DNA of 64,000 nt from Bacillota bacterium. GTDB taxonomy: Bacteria; Bacillota; Clostridia; Christensenellales; SZUA-584. Each line of letters opens with the position of its first letter. The first letter of the stretch is position 1. The notes under the pieces were generated by a model. It did not search any database, was not told the DNA's origin, and worked only from the letters and a program-made list of their open reading frames with translations. The DNA lies in contig JAEXTV010000016.1 in NCBI GenBank assembly GCA_023406895.1, positions 186,001 through 250,000 on the forward strand. Reading direction: 5' to 3'. The position numbers and the translations under genes were made by a program. This document shows, piece by piece, positions 19,401 through 27,258 of this stretch.

Positions 19401-19661
19401 CTTTATATTTATGTTAACCAGTCAAAAAGGCTAAAAGAGATAATTGATAACCCATCAATATATAAAAACTATTTGTTGGATACTATAACTAAACGACATA
19501 AATTATCCGTTGAAATGTTAACTTATATTTTTGAAAACAATTTTAGCAATGAAGAGGTTTGGGGGATAATCGAAAATTACTTCGTTGGCAAGATACCTGA
19601 CGTAGTATTAAATAAATACAACAAAAGAGAAGATGATATCCAAAATGAAACCGTCTCTTGA
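16410..19661 (+). CDS. RecQ-like helicase B (paralogue of A; DESH box)
   Basis: 1083 residues; ATG 16410 with GAGG upstream, 15 nt after the previous stop. Same size and layout as helicase A: a roughly 310-residue unknown N-terminus (both carry an early KGF motif, and a related RYWN / QYWG segment before the core), Walker A APTGSGKS (near 323), motif II DESH instead of DEAH (VVDESHIVTTWGKQFRPDYWFLG), TATA, VQEIGRAARK (near 634), and a similar C-terminal end (ENYFVG versus ENYFLG). The two probably arose by duplication and diverged. They may form a heteromeric complex with the NERD-SF1 protein between them. Confidence 0.85.
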   Translation: MADNIKETLNELLATIPTDDNTLIVLKGFPISICDPTIKIDIENLLKSKIRYLKDLVMSNRKYILYEEFLALKGLLLDEYHKIFIIDNNLYLNYYPLYANITENILEALLNHYNEDVDENAYIGRPEDNPSDIYVNVERIDDRVFVVYHNPENFLRDEKIVIVKLYITPMISLHQDKIDENKLQEISILRDISDEIDYIRLIKDLFKNPSEIYITIDNSNIDSLILEEKIRILQFAWEEWTDIKICTISHKIKETKTNPAFKRILKRYWNTDDFREFNVYDVDKLKDGILETKSISQAEIISDIVTQVNRSIEGKDARDVFVTAPTGSGKSVLFQIPAIYLSEDEDKDQLVTLVISPLIGLMTDQVKGLELKDYNYARTINSSIAPIVKENIIQEIKDYKCHILYLSPESLLSRSDLERLIGERKLGMIVVDESHIVTTWGKQFRPDYWFLGDHIQKLRNDMKRSGRSFIITTFTATAIYGGIEDMYRETRDSLHMSNPITYLGYVKRDKEIDIDIKPITKIEGQKNYLPDKFNSLVELIEDAISAEKKMLIYFPMINVLENFYEWCQSRNFADQIVRYHAKLKPTDRQENYESYRNGDKRIMLATKAFGMGIDIDDIEIVAHFAPTGNVCDYVQEIGRAARKVELHGYAQYRYLKNDLRYIKQLHGLSVIRKRQLIQVIEKIYELYLYNLRGKETFLTRQRNAMLIDAESFSYIFNDDQQDENGAINKVKTAMLLIQKDFLNRLPYSPFRMRPVPMFKYAYFAIADNYQTELRKEYGDVIKQITTQKGGICSVDLESIWKKVYYSQYSFPQFKYLLFSKSPKIDLITRYKMSSALCVDVVFEERYSESFSRIINAVTNTLADTDLFGQYKTQKQLASDLKTRIGCRTIESESIISTVIAAMEIYKREYTGSLIISLFRQDYNKDSTPKYQFTSSMDDFFTWLRNGYKYITTNVTDGKLYLANTDEKNFCKEYTTIFGLLECFNVLSFKMLGGSDSQLYIYVNQSKRLKEIIDNPSIYKNYLLDTITKRHKLSVEMLTYIFENNFSNEEVWGIIENYFVGKIPDVVLNKYNKREDDIQNETVS

Positions 19662-19856
19662 TCAATAGGAATCGGTGTGAACCGGCACAAACGTTTCAGA
19701 TAATGAAACTTATTAATGAACATGGTGAATATAAGAAAAGAAGGGTAACATGGAAATACTTAATCTTTAATACAGTTAATAAAGGGGACAAGATCTTTAC
19801 ATAAGTTAATAAACCAAAATTGTAATTAGTTTTAACAAACCATTATGGAGAGGTTT

Positions 19857-20687
19857 ATGAGCTATCGAGTAGGTATTACAGATAAAAGCAGTCTTGAATT
19901 ACTTGGGGGAAACATTGCGGGTTATAAAAAAGACTCAATTGACTATTATAAATTACATAATAATGAATTAGTTACTATTAAGTTTTCTCATATATATGAT
20001 GGTGCTAAGCCAGGCTATTGGTTTGGCATAACTCCAAGTGCGCTCAGAAAATATAATAGTAACAATCTAACCCATATTATACTGGTCATTGGGTATGAAG
20101 GAATCCTTAAGTTACCCATAAAACTTTTAAATGCATATTTTATGAACGCAGATACAAGCTCAAAACCCGATGGGGCAATTAAGCATTATCATATTAGAAT
20201 AAAATATGATAATGGCCTTATTTTATACAATAATAAGTATAACTTTTTAATAGACGATTATCTAATTTACAATGAAGAAATTGTTCTTTCAGAAATCAAT
20301 ACAAAAAGCAATTCTCAAATAATGGATGAAGCACAGAAATTTCAAGATTATATAAATCAATTCTATGAAAGTGACAAAAATAAAATACTTAGAAATGAAA
20401 GTAAAGCTCAAAAAGAGCGTATTGCTTGTTTAGAAAAACATACATGTCAGATTTGTGGATATAATTATGAGTATTATAAAAATGGTAAAAAGCATTGGAT
20501 AATTACCGTTGACCATATTGTTGATAAGGCCAAAGGCGGTGGAGAGTCTATTAAAAATCTATGGGTGCTTTGCCCAAATTGCCATGCAAAAAAAACAGCA
20601 GGGATTATTGAAATCAATATAGATAAAAAAACCGTTCGCGAGAACGGTATACTCATAAATATAAGGGATAATCATTTAGGTTTTTAA
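19857..20687 (+). CDS. HNH endonuclease with an unassigned N-terminal domain
   Basis: 276 residues from ATG 19857 (GGAGAGG just before it; an in-frame ATG at 19845 lacks a ribosome site). Residues 1-160 are a beta-rich unassigned domain (GYWFGITPSAL). A helical linker follows, then an HNH/zinc domain: CQICG (near 196), VDHIVDKAKGG (near 219), NLWVLCPNCHAKKT (near 239). The CxxC...DH...CxxCH pattern is complete, so metal-dependent DNA cleavage is expected. It lies 195 bp below helicase B on the same strand with equally AT-rich codons. It could be the effector of the helicase operon or a separate nuclease; its gene end converges with the restriction pair. Confidence 0.8.
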   Translation: MSYRVGITDKSSLELLGGNIAGYKKDSIDYYKLHNNELVTIKFSHIYDGAKPGYWFGITPSALRKYNSNNLTHIILVIGYEGILKLPIKLLNAYFMNADTSSKPDGAIKHYHIRIKYDNGLILYNNKYNFLIDDYLIYNEEIVLSEINTKSNSQIMDEAQKFQDYINQFYESDKNKILRNESKAQKERIACLEKHTCQICGYNYEYYKNGKKHWIITVDHIVDKAKGGGESIKNLWVLCPNCHAKKTAGIIEINIDKKTVRENGILINIRDNHLGF

Positions 20688-20739
20688 TTGCTTTAATCCT
20701 TTAAATTTTTAGTATTTATTCGTTTAAAAAGCCGAAGCT

Positions 20740-21690
20740 TCATTCGCCCCATGGCTCGTCATGACTAAAGAGGTCTTGGGGAACACCTATCAGATTTACA
20801 TCAAATTTCAAAGAAGGCTCAACATTTGTTGAAGCATTATGTATACGAAGTGAGACAGTCCAGCCGTTGTTACAGACTATTGAAATAGTATTATTCGAGC
20901 TCTGGTTAAAATCCATGTTATAAATTGCTTGAGGCAAGGGTGTTCTTGGCACATTGTTAACTCTAACTTGCCCTGCGTTACGGTTCAAGGTTCCAAACAT
21001 ATTAAATGCTTGTATATGGGTGCTTCTTCTGGAGCTTTTATCAATTAGTTTGTAGAAATCATGCCGTCCGATTAAATAGGATAAAAGCCTATTAGGTATG
21101 ACTTCCCCATTTTGGTCGTATAGCCGCTGTAATTCGGTTATAAAAGCTGTTAATAATGGTCGATAGACTCTAATGTCTTTATCAGCAATATCTCGCCAGG
21201 TGGCTCGTATGGTTTTTAAACGCTTAAGTTCATCAAATATTGGAGTGATTTCTTCAAAGTATTGCCTAGAACAAGGGATACCAAACCATTGAAGCCCAAA
21301 ATCAATTGTCTGTGATAGTCGGGAGTGCTTAACTGCACTATGATTATGCTTGCACGATATACCAATTTCCCATTCATTCTGTAACCTAATACAAAGTAAA
21401 TCTCTTACATCCCCAGCCATTCCCTGCGCGTCTTCTTGAAGGCTTAGATAAATTGGCGTATTATTAAGACCGTTATGAATCTGGGGCTCTAACCTTGAAA
21501 TAATCCTAAGCCCTGCTTCAGCAGCTAAAATCATTTCATTTTGGGATTCTTGATCTTCCTGATCGAAAAAATTTCGAGCAACAACGTATGCTTGGTTATG
21601 TTCCACCCTTACTTCTTGACCGTCCAAAGCATTACGTAGGGTCTCTAAACAGGCATATTCGAAAGCTTTTCCTGTACTCGTATCAGGCAT
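20740..21690 (-). CDS. HaeIII-family type II restriction endonuclease
   Basis: 316 residues, close to HaeIII itself. The start MPDTSTGKAFEYACLE and the central QEDAQGMAGDVRDLLCIRLQNEWEIGISCKHNHSAVKHSRLS match the HaeIII endonuclease family as I know it. In that family the D...E-x-SxKHNH block forms the catalytic centre. If specificity is kept, the target is GGCC. It lies 4 nt below the methyltransferase and is probably co-translated with it, with methylase first, as expected for safe establishment in a new host. Confidence 0.82.
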   Translation of the reverse strand: MPDTSTGKAFEYACLETLRNALDGQEVRVEHNQAYVVARNFFDQEDQESQNEMILAAEAGLRIISRLEPQIHNGLNNTPIYLSLQEDAQGMAGDVRDLLCIRLQNEWEIGISCKHNHSAVKHSRLSQTIDFGLQWFGIPCSRQYFEEITPIFDELKRLKTIRATWRDIADKDIRVYRPLLTAFITELQRLYDQNGEVIPNRLLSYLIGRHDFYKLIDKSSRRSTHIQAFNMFGTLNRNAGQVRVNNVPRTPLPQAIYNMDFNQSSNNTISIVCNNGWTVSLRIHNASTNVEPSLKFDVNLIGVPQDLFSHDEPWGE

Positions 21691-21694
21691 AAAT

Positions 21695-22699
21695 TTATTC
21701 CCTTTTCATAAGTTCATTATTTACACTAATATCATCAATCACTTTTTTAACATCATTAGCGATAACTTCTCCTAATTTAACAGGGACGGCATTTCCAATT
21801 TGTTTATATTTGCTTGTTAAATTACCTACAAACTCCATGCCACGCGGAAAAGTCTGAATTGCAGCTGCTTCTTGCCAACTAAACCTACGTGTAACACCAT
21901 TTCCAAATACCCATAAATCTTCACCGAGTTTTCTCATCTCAGGTGATGAAGGATGAATTGGAACCTGTTTACTCATTGCCGGGATAGTATAGGATACTTC
22001 ATCCCATTTCCTTTTTCTATTACGGCTCATATATCTGGATGAATAGGAACTCTGGCATATGTCACAAGCCTTAGGTTGAGGCAAGTCCAATATCGCATCT
22101 CTTAGAGTAACCTTTTTATTATGAGGCTTTGGAAATTCGTACTCTGTAATACCAATATCCTTTCTAAAGCCAATCATAATAACTCTCCAACGGTCCTGTG
22201 GGACACCATAATTTGCGGCATTTAATAATGTTGGGAATACATTATAGCCTCGATTAGAAAAATCCTCGATTATTGCCTCAATAATCGTACCATCGCCTAA
22301 TGTTAAAATACCCTTCACGTTTTCTGCGATAAAAACATACGGTTGCTTTTCTTCAACCAATTTTACAAAATGTTTGTACAATACATTCCGTTTATCGTCT
22401 AACTTCCGGGGACCAGCCAATGAAAACCCTTGGCATGGGAAACCACCCATTATTACATCGGATCTCGGAATATCATTAAAATCGATTTGTCCGATATCAC
22501 CTTGCATTACTTCCGCATTAGACCATAATTTAAAAGTATCACAAGCGTCCTTATCAATATCATTTGCCCATATGGTTTTGAACCCTTGGTTTTCAAAACC
22601 TAAATCTAAACCACCGGCACCAGCGAAGAGTGAGACGACAGAATAGCGATTAGATGCAAATTGATTTTTTCTAGATACTATTTCGATAATGTTGCTCAT
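21695..22699 (-). CDS. C5-cytosine DNA methyltransferase (HaeIII-type partner)
   Basis: 334 residues from ATG 22699 (GAGGG 5 nt upstream; a GTG four codons earlier is the other option). It has the C5-methylase motifs in order: I SLFAGAGGLDLGFE, IV GFPCQGFSLAG with the catalytic Cys, VI ENVKG, VIII QDRWRVIMIG, IX RRFSWQEAAAIQTFP, X YKQIGNAVP. The target-recognition region between VIII and IX is short, as in M.HaeIII. It protects DNA from the endonuclease downstream. Predicted site GGCC, by the partner. Confidence 0.93.
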   Translation of the reverse strand: MSNIIEIVSRKNQFASNRYSVVSLFAGAGGLDLGFENQGFKTIWANDIDKDACDTFKLWSNAEVMQGDIGQIDFNDIPRSDVIMGGFPCQGFSLAGPRKLDDKRNVLYKHFVKLVEEKQPYVFIAENVKGILTLGDGTIIEAIIEDFSNRGYNVFPTLLNAANYGVPQDRWRVIMIGFRKDIGITEYEFPKPHNKKVTLRDAILDLPQPKACDICQSSYSSRYMSRNRKRKWDEVSYTIPAMSKQVPIHPSSPEMRKLGEDLWVFGNGVTRRFSWQEAAAIQTFPRGMEFVGNLTSKYKQIGNAVPVKLGEVIANDVKKVIDDISVNNELMKRE

Positions 22700-22814
22700 A
22701 ATTACCCTCACTAATACAATTTAATCTATTTTATCATATATTTAAAACAACAACAAAATCAAATTCATGTAACTAAGAATATAATTAAACAGACACTATA
22801 GACACGCTCATTAA

Positions 22815-23216
22815 TCAAGCAAAGGCCTCTGCTATGCTGTTTATTCTAGTTAAGCCACGTTTTATCATACCAGCTCTTACCTCAATTGATAACTTAAAAG
22901 TGTTGCAAAACTCATTATATGATCCAAGTGCAATGACTCTTCCTAGGACTTTAATCATCCAGTCGTATGTAACGTATTTGCAACCAATAATCTGAGCAAT
23001 AGATCTCGCCAATTCGAGATGTAATGCCGAGCCTTTAGTAACCACTATTTTCACAGCAGCTAAAGCGAAAGCATCTTCTCTAATCTCATGCTCAGTATTT
23101 AATGTATATGGACCACAGCAATCACTTCCCTTATCAGAAAAGCTCTTCCACTCCAGGCAATCGGGATGCTTAGCGATCAATAGGATCGCATCTCTCACTT
23201 CATCTAAATCAGTCAT
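22815..23216 (-). CDS. Unknown 133-residue protein, cargo island
   Basis: No family recognised. Mixed helical protein with a Cys pair (KGSDCCGPY) near residue 31 and helices near 85-130. Its start overlaps the stop of the next upstream gene by 4 nt (ATGA), so the two are a coupled pair. They lie about 115 bp above the restriction-modification pair on the same strand. They may be accessory or control genes of that system, or an independent two-gene module. The codons are AT-rich like the rest of the island. Confidence 0.6.
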   Translation of the reverse strand: MTDLDEVRDAILLIAKHPDCLEWKSFSDKGSDCCGPYTLNTEHEIREDAFALAAVKIVVTKGSALHLELARSIAQIIGCKYVTYDWMIKVLGRVIALGSYNEFCNTFKLSIEVRAGMIKRGLTRINSIAEAFA

Positions 23217-23728
23217 TGTAATCCTCCCTCGACAATCCTTTTAATTTCCATAAGCTTTTTATTGGCTTCTTCTGTATCACTTTCAAATAAATCAGCTATC
23301 TTTCTAATAAGAGAAATGCCATCAACCCTAATCTTTTCAACATCAACCGGTACAATTTTCTTCTCAACAGTTTTTTCAGTATTCAATCTCATTCTCGCAG
23401 CAAGAATACAAAGCCGCGCCATATAGCTAAACCTTGGCTTGTTTAAGTTTAGTTCCTCCTTTATACTCCTTAGCACCTTGTCAAAATCTTGCTCTTCAAT
23501 AATAAATGTTCTAATATTTGAGTAATCATCTGGATCAATTTCAACGTCGTTTTTAATTCTAAATTTAGCTTTTGCAACAACAGACCAATTAGGAATATTT
23601 GCAGCAGCATCCTTAAATGAATAATATAAGGCTTCACTTTGTCCCTTCTCAACTCTCGGATCATGGTTAATGATTTCCTGGAGACCAATTACATCGTCTT
23701 TTGTTAATCGAATTGACTTGTTCAACAT
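23213..23728 (-). CDS. Unknown 171-residue protein, cargo island
   Basis: No family recognised. Begins MLNKSIRLTKDDVIGLQEI; start well set by AGGAGG 9 nt upstream. Charged and mostly helical, with a basic C-terminal third (VEKKIVPVDVEKIRVDG) and no obvious helix-turn-helix. First gene of the pair with 22815-23216. The AT-rich gap upstream (with an inverted repeat) probably holds its promoter. Confidence 0.6.
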   Translation of the reverse strand: MLNKSIRLTKDDVIGLQEIINHDPRVEKGQSEALYYSFKDAAANIPNWSVVAKAKFRIKNDVEIDPDDYSNIRTFIIEEQDFDKVLRSIKEELNLNKPRFSYMARLCILAARMRLNTEKTVEKKIVPVDVEKIRVDGISLIRKIADLFESDTEEANKKLMEIKRIVEGGLQ

Positions 23729-24022
23729 ATTATCATCCTCCTATCGACCGTACCGTGCTGTAATTTTTGTATCTATTTGTAATTATGGTAACATAAGTTG
23801 AAGAGGAGTGCAATATCTTTTGTAATATTCTTATTTATTCGTAATTATTGTAAGTTTTATTTGCCTCGATGGTCATATGCCGAGGCACAATTAAAGATAT
23901 ATGGTCACGTTTTACAAATGCGGCTTAATCAAGATTACCCAAGTATTTTCTTATATCGCTGACAAACATATCTTATTTAAATAACTCTCTGAAGCGTCGT
24001 ATCAAACCTATACTAACCTTTA
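23729..24022 (-). promoter_or_regulatory. 294 bp AT-rich spacer with an inverted repeat and repeated TTTGTAAT words
   Basis: Contains TGCCTCG-N12-CGAGGCA (about 23859-23884) and three similar words (TTTGTAATTATGG, TTTGTAATATTC, TTCGTAATTATTG) between 23775 and 23855. No U-run follows the inverted repeat, so an operator or processing site is more likely than a terminator. The promoter of the two unknown genes and perhaps the restriction pair is expected here. Confidence 0.3.
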
Positions 24023-25555
24023 TTAATTTTCTGAATATGTACATTCAGGATATCCTGTACAACCTAAGAATTTACCGTATTTACCAGTTCTCCTTATTAA
24101 ATACTTTCCACACGATTTACATTTTTTCATCTTTGTCGTACTTGGGCTATTCCAAACACTTTCGAAGTCATCTATCAACAAATTAACTGTATCCTGATCA
24201 TTAATTTTTATATAATGACTTACTTCGGAAAATATTCCTTTATAATCTATATTGCCAAATTTAATATTAACATTTTCTTTATAAATAAACTGTGTCGGAG
24301 TAAAATTAGCGGTACATACAACTGCAATATTATCCACAATAATATATTTACTATGCGCACTTGCATTGACTGCATAATTACAGTTGATAGTTTTTGAAAA
24401 CTCGTTAATAAACTCAGTGTAAGCACCTTTATTTGCTGGTTCACGGAGACCATGACTCTTGCCATCATTATAAACAAAGGTCTGAGAAAGGCACTTGACA
24501 CTAACTCCTTTTTTTGCTGCTTCAATTGCATGGTATAGTATTCCCTCGCATTGATATGCACATATATGTTCTGCAGTTATCCAAATCCTTTCTCTAGCTG
24601 TCATAAACATATCAATTAGAAGTTTTTTGAGAATATTTTGAGAGCCTTTTAGGAACGGAGCAGTATACCCATTATTCTCTGTCTGTGTGTAATGCTTAGG
24701 AATTATCTTATATCTATAAGTGTCAATGCTATCTGCTTTTTCTAAAGAAACTGAATTACTTATTAATTCCTTGAAAAAATAACTTGAATTCATTGCTTCA
24801 TCATTACTACAATTAGCAATAATCATTACTTCATTTTTTACTTGGTCAATAGTAGCTAAATTGGATGACGTTATAGCTATCTTATCAACCCCTTCTTTTG
24901 TCTTAATAAAAAACGATTTTGCATGTAGACTATATGGCAAGTTCCCCCGAGAAAAATCCTTTATATTACTACTACGAATATATATATGAGGGAAAATATA
25001 AAAACGAAAGTGATCAGCCGCATTGTTCTCGATGTCTTTATAAATTAATTTTGCAAGAGTATATTTTGAATGTTCTTCTGAAAGCTTATATTTTCTATTT
25101 AAATCGTCTGATTTATTGCTACTTTTGTAATAAATAATTTTCTTAAAAGTGTCCTTATCATATCCTTCGAGTGGAATCGAAATTACATTTACCTTAATCC
25201 CGGCATTAGCAAACTTAATAAACTCCTCGTGAAGAATTGGGTTGTTATATAAGAACATACATGCATAGATTGTATCAATGTTGTCAATATTGCTTTTTAA
25301 AAATGTGATGAAATTGTTGAGTATGTTTGGACTATTTCCTTCAGCATAGCAGTTGTTAGCACAATGCTTTGGACCATCTTCAATAAACAAATAATTATCC
25401 ATAAGTACCTTCATGCAAATAGAAATATACATAATATATACCACCCACAGGTCAATATTAACAGCAGTATATACTAACTTATAAAATTTTGAAATTAGCC
25501 CTAATAACTTTACACCTTGATGCTTTGACGACATTGTTAAACTAAGGATGTGCAT
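24023..25555 (-). CDS. Phospholipase-D-fold nuclease with C-terminal topoisomerase-type zinc ribbon
   Basis: Up to 510 residues. Two HKD-type motifs: SLHAKSFFIKT with SSNLAT, and SAHSKYIIVDN with TANFTP. The C-terminal zinc ribbon CKSCGKYL...GCTGYPEC is the type seen in topoisomerase I tails. PLD-fold nucleases with DNA-binding tails occur in restriction and defence loci; target unknown. The start is unclear. ATG 25555 has an excellent GGGAGGTGAT inside the end of the NlpC/P60 gene (14 nt overlap), but its first 50 residues are hydrophobic and unlike the rest; ATG 25402 (MDNYLFIEDG) with AAGG upstream is an alternative. The backbone ribosome site may have been captured when the cargo inserted. 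Confidence 0.75.
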   Translation of the reverse strand: MHILSLTMSSKHQGVKLLGLISKFYKLVYTAVNIDLWVVYIMYISICMKVLMDNYLFIEDGPKHCANNCYAEGNSPNILNNFITFLKSNIDNIDTIYACMFLYNNPILHEEFIKFANAGIKVNVISIPLEGYDKDTFKKIIYYKSSNKSDDLNRKYKLSEEHSKYTLAKLIYKDIENNAADHFRFYIFPHIYIRSSNIKDFSRGNLPYSLHAKSFFIKTKEGVDKIAITSSNLATIDQVKNEVMIIANCSNDEAMNSSYFFKELISNSVSLEKADSIDTYRYKIIPKHYTQTENNGYTAPFLKGSQNILKKLLIDMFMTARERIWITAEHICAYQCEGILYHAIEAAKKGVSVKCLSQTFVYNDGKSHGLREPANKGAYTEFINEFSKTINCNYAVNASAHSKYIIVDNIAVVCTANFTPTQFIYKENVNIKFGNIDYKGIFSEVSHYIKINDQDTVNLLIDDFESVWNSPSTTKMKKCKSCGKYLIRRTGKYGKFLGCTGYPECTYSEN

Positions 25556-27191
25556 AATAAATCACCTCCCATTTACCGCCACTTCCTTCACCCCAAAGCT
25601 CTTTTATCCGAACACATCCTTGGCTGGAACTCGCCTCAATAATCAATCCGTTTCCGATATAAATCGCAACATGGTGGATCTCTTTGTATCTACCGCATTC
25701 GCATCCGTTCTTGCGCCAGAATATCACATCCCCAGGTCTAAGCTCATCTTTGAGTATCAGCATCTCGTTATTCACGCAATATCGAGCCTGTTCAGCTGCT
25801 GTTGCTGCCTTGTAGGAAGTAATACCCGCCTGCTGGTAAGCCCATCTCACCAGATAGCTGCAATCTACATAACTGCCTTGTCCGCGTTTATCCATAGAGT
25901 ATGGGTCACCCAAGCGTGTCAATGCATATCGTACGATATCCCCGCCAACGTCATTCGGAAGGCTGTTTCGTATTGCGTCCAGTTCCGGCGCGGTCATTCC
26001 GCCGTAGCAGTCTATTCCGATCAGCGCAATGAACATATGGTGATATTCAGGAACCATCATCTCTTCCAGCATCTCATTCTGCTCTTCCGTAAAACCGTAT
26101 CTCTTTGCGGCATCCGAATAGCTCTCTGAAGATATGCTGACATGCACGGTCGTCTTCTCGACAGGTTCCGCATCTTCATCATTGGCATCGGTCTCTTCAA
26201 CGATTTCTGTTCTGATTGAGACAGTGTTCATCTCCCAATAGATGTCCTTAAGCATCTGCTTTTTCTCTGCTGTTACCGTGGCGACCTCAGTCGGCTCCGC
26301 CTGATCCATGCTGGTCTTGACCGCATAGATGCCCAATACATCCACCCAGTTGTTGACGCTGTCGCTGTCCCCGTCAATACCGCTGTCATATACCACCGTG
26401 ACGTTCTCATGACCTGCCGAAACATCGGATACCTGCTGGTCAACATACGCACTGAAATCCCCGCTGATTTCCGCAATAGCCTGCGACATCGGCATCGTAT
26501 TTTCCTCACCGGTTTCTTCGTTGGAATAGAATAACCCAAAGGCAGAATTCACGATAAACAGAATCGCACCCACAACGATGACCATAACGAGGACAACCCA
26601 CCCGCCTGCAGCGATAGCGGCAACCAATGACTTAATCGCCACAGCAACAGCCTTTACCGCTGCAGCTGCCGCCTTGGCCAGCAGTTTAATTGCCGTTGCA
26701 GCCGCCTTTACCGCTGCTTGAGCCGCGCGTATCGATAGCTTGGCCGTCGCTTGTGTTGTTCTGGCAGCAGTCTTCGCCGCCTGCGCGCTAGTTTTTATTG
26801 TCCTCGTCGTCGCTTTCACAGTGTGCTTCGCCGTCTTCACGCTCCTATCAACGGTCTTGATTGTTCCTTGCATAGCCTGTTTGGTTGATTTGCGCCCTGC
26901 CTTGTTCGCATTCTGCTGAAACTGCCTTTTAAGTGCCTGCCTGCTGCGGTTGGCGATCTGCTTTGACGTGTTAAAAGTCTGATGGGCTGCTTTATGTGCC
27001 ATGTCAGAAGCCTTCCCCGATATCTGATCGGTTGCATAGTTCTCAGGCGTACCGTGCGCATCTTTTGTATCGATCTCCTTAGCCCTATCTCGTGAATTTA
27101 CCAAAGTGTTTTTCATATGCTGGGGCAAACGAGCGGCTTGATCCAAGACCTTCGGCTTATCCGTTTTTGGTTTTGTCCGCATATCCTTCAT
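25542..27191 (-). CDS. NlpC/P60-type cell-wall hydrolase of the conjugation machine (CD1108 family)
   Basis: 549 residues from ATG 27191 (AGAGG 6 nt upstream; the longer frame begins with TTG). A basic Lys/Ala-rich segment (about 60-190) precedes one transmembrane helix (about 195-225, GGWVVLVMVIVVGAILFIV). An extracellular part ends in a C-terminal NlpC/P60 domain with the Cys in YVDCSYLVRWAYQQAG and the His in IHHVAIYIGNG. It should open peptidoglycan locally for the mating channel, like other ICE lytic proteins. It lies downstream of virB4. Confidence 0.88.
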   Translation of the reverse strand: MKDMRTKPKTDKPKVLDQAARLPQHMKNTLVNSRDRAKEIDTKDAHGTPENYATDQISGKASDMAHKAAHQTFNTSKQIANRSRQALKRQFQQNANKAGRKSTKQAMQGTIKTVDRSVKTAKHTVKATTRTIKTSAQAAKTAARTTQATAKLSIRAAQAAVKAAATAIKLLAKAAAAAVKAVAVAIKSLVAAIAAGGWVVLVMVIVVGAILFIVNSAFGLFYSNEETGEENTMPMSQAIAEISGDFSAYVDQQVSDVSAGHENVTVVYDSGIDGDSDSVNNWVDVLGIYAVKTSMDQAEPTEVATVTAEKKQMLKDIYWEMNTVSIRTEIVEETDANDEDAEPVEKTTVHVSISSESYSDAAKRYGFTEEQNEMLEEMMVPEYHHMFIALIGIDCYGGMTAPELDAIRNSLPNDVGGDIVRYALTRLGDPYSMDKRGQGSYVDCSYLVRWAYQQAGITSYKAATAAEQARYCVNNEMLILKDELRPGDVIFWRKNGCECGRYKEIHHVAIYIGNGLIIEASSSQGCVRIKELWGEGSGGKWEVIYYAHP

Positions 27192-27215
27192 ACTCATCCT
27201 CTTTCCGGCAGACAG

Positions 27216-27245
27216 CAAAAAACCGGGGAGATCGTTCTTCCCGGC
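27216..27245 (-). terminator. Possible attenuating terminator between virB4 and the hydrolase
   Basis: On the minus strand, CCGGG-N12-CCCGG (arms 27240-27244 and 27223-27227) is followed by TTTTTT. It lies in the short gap after virB4, so it would lower hydrolase expression relative to the channel genes. Confidence 0.55.
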
Positions 27246-27258
27246 TCTGCCGCCTATC

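Noticed and set aside
19703..19804. 33-codon plus-strand frame between helicase B and the HNH gene
   Set aside because: No Shine-Dalgarno; lysine-rich by AT composition. Kept only as a note.
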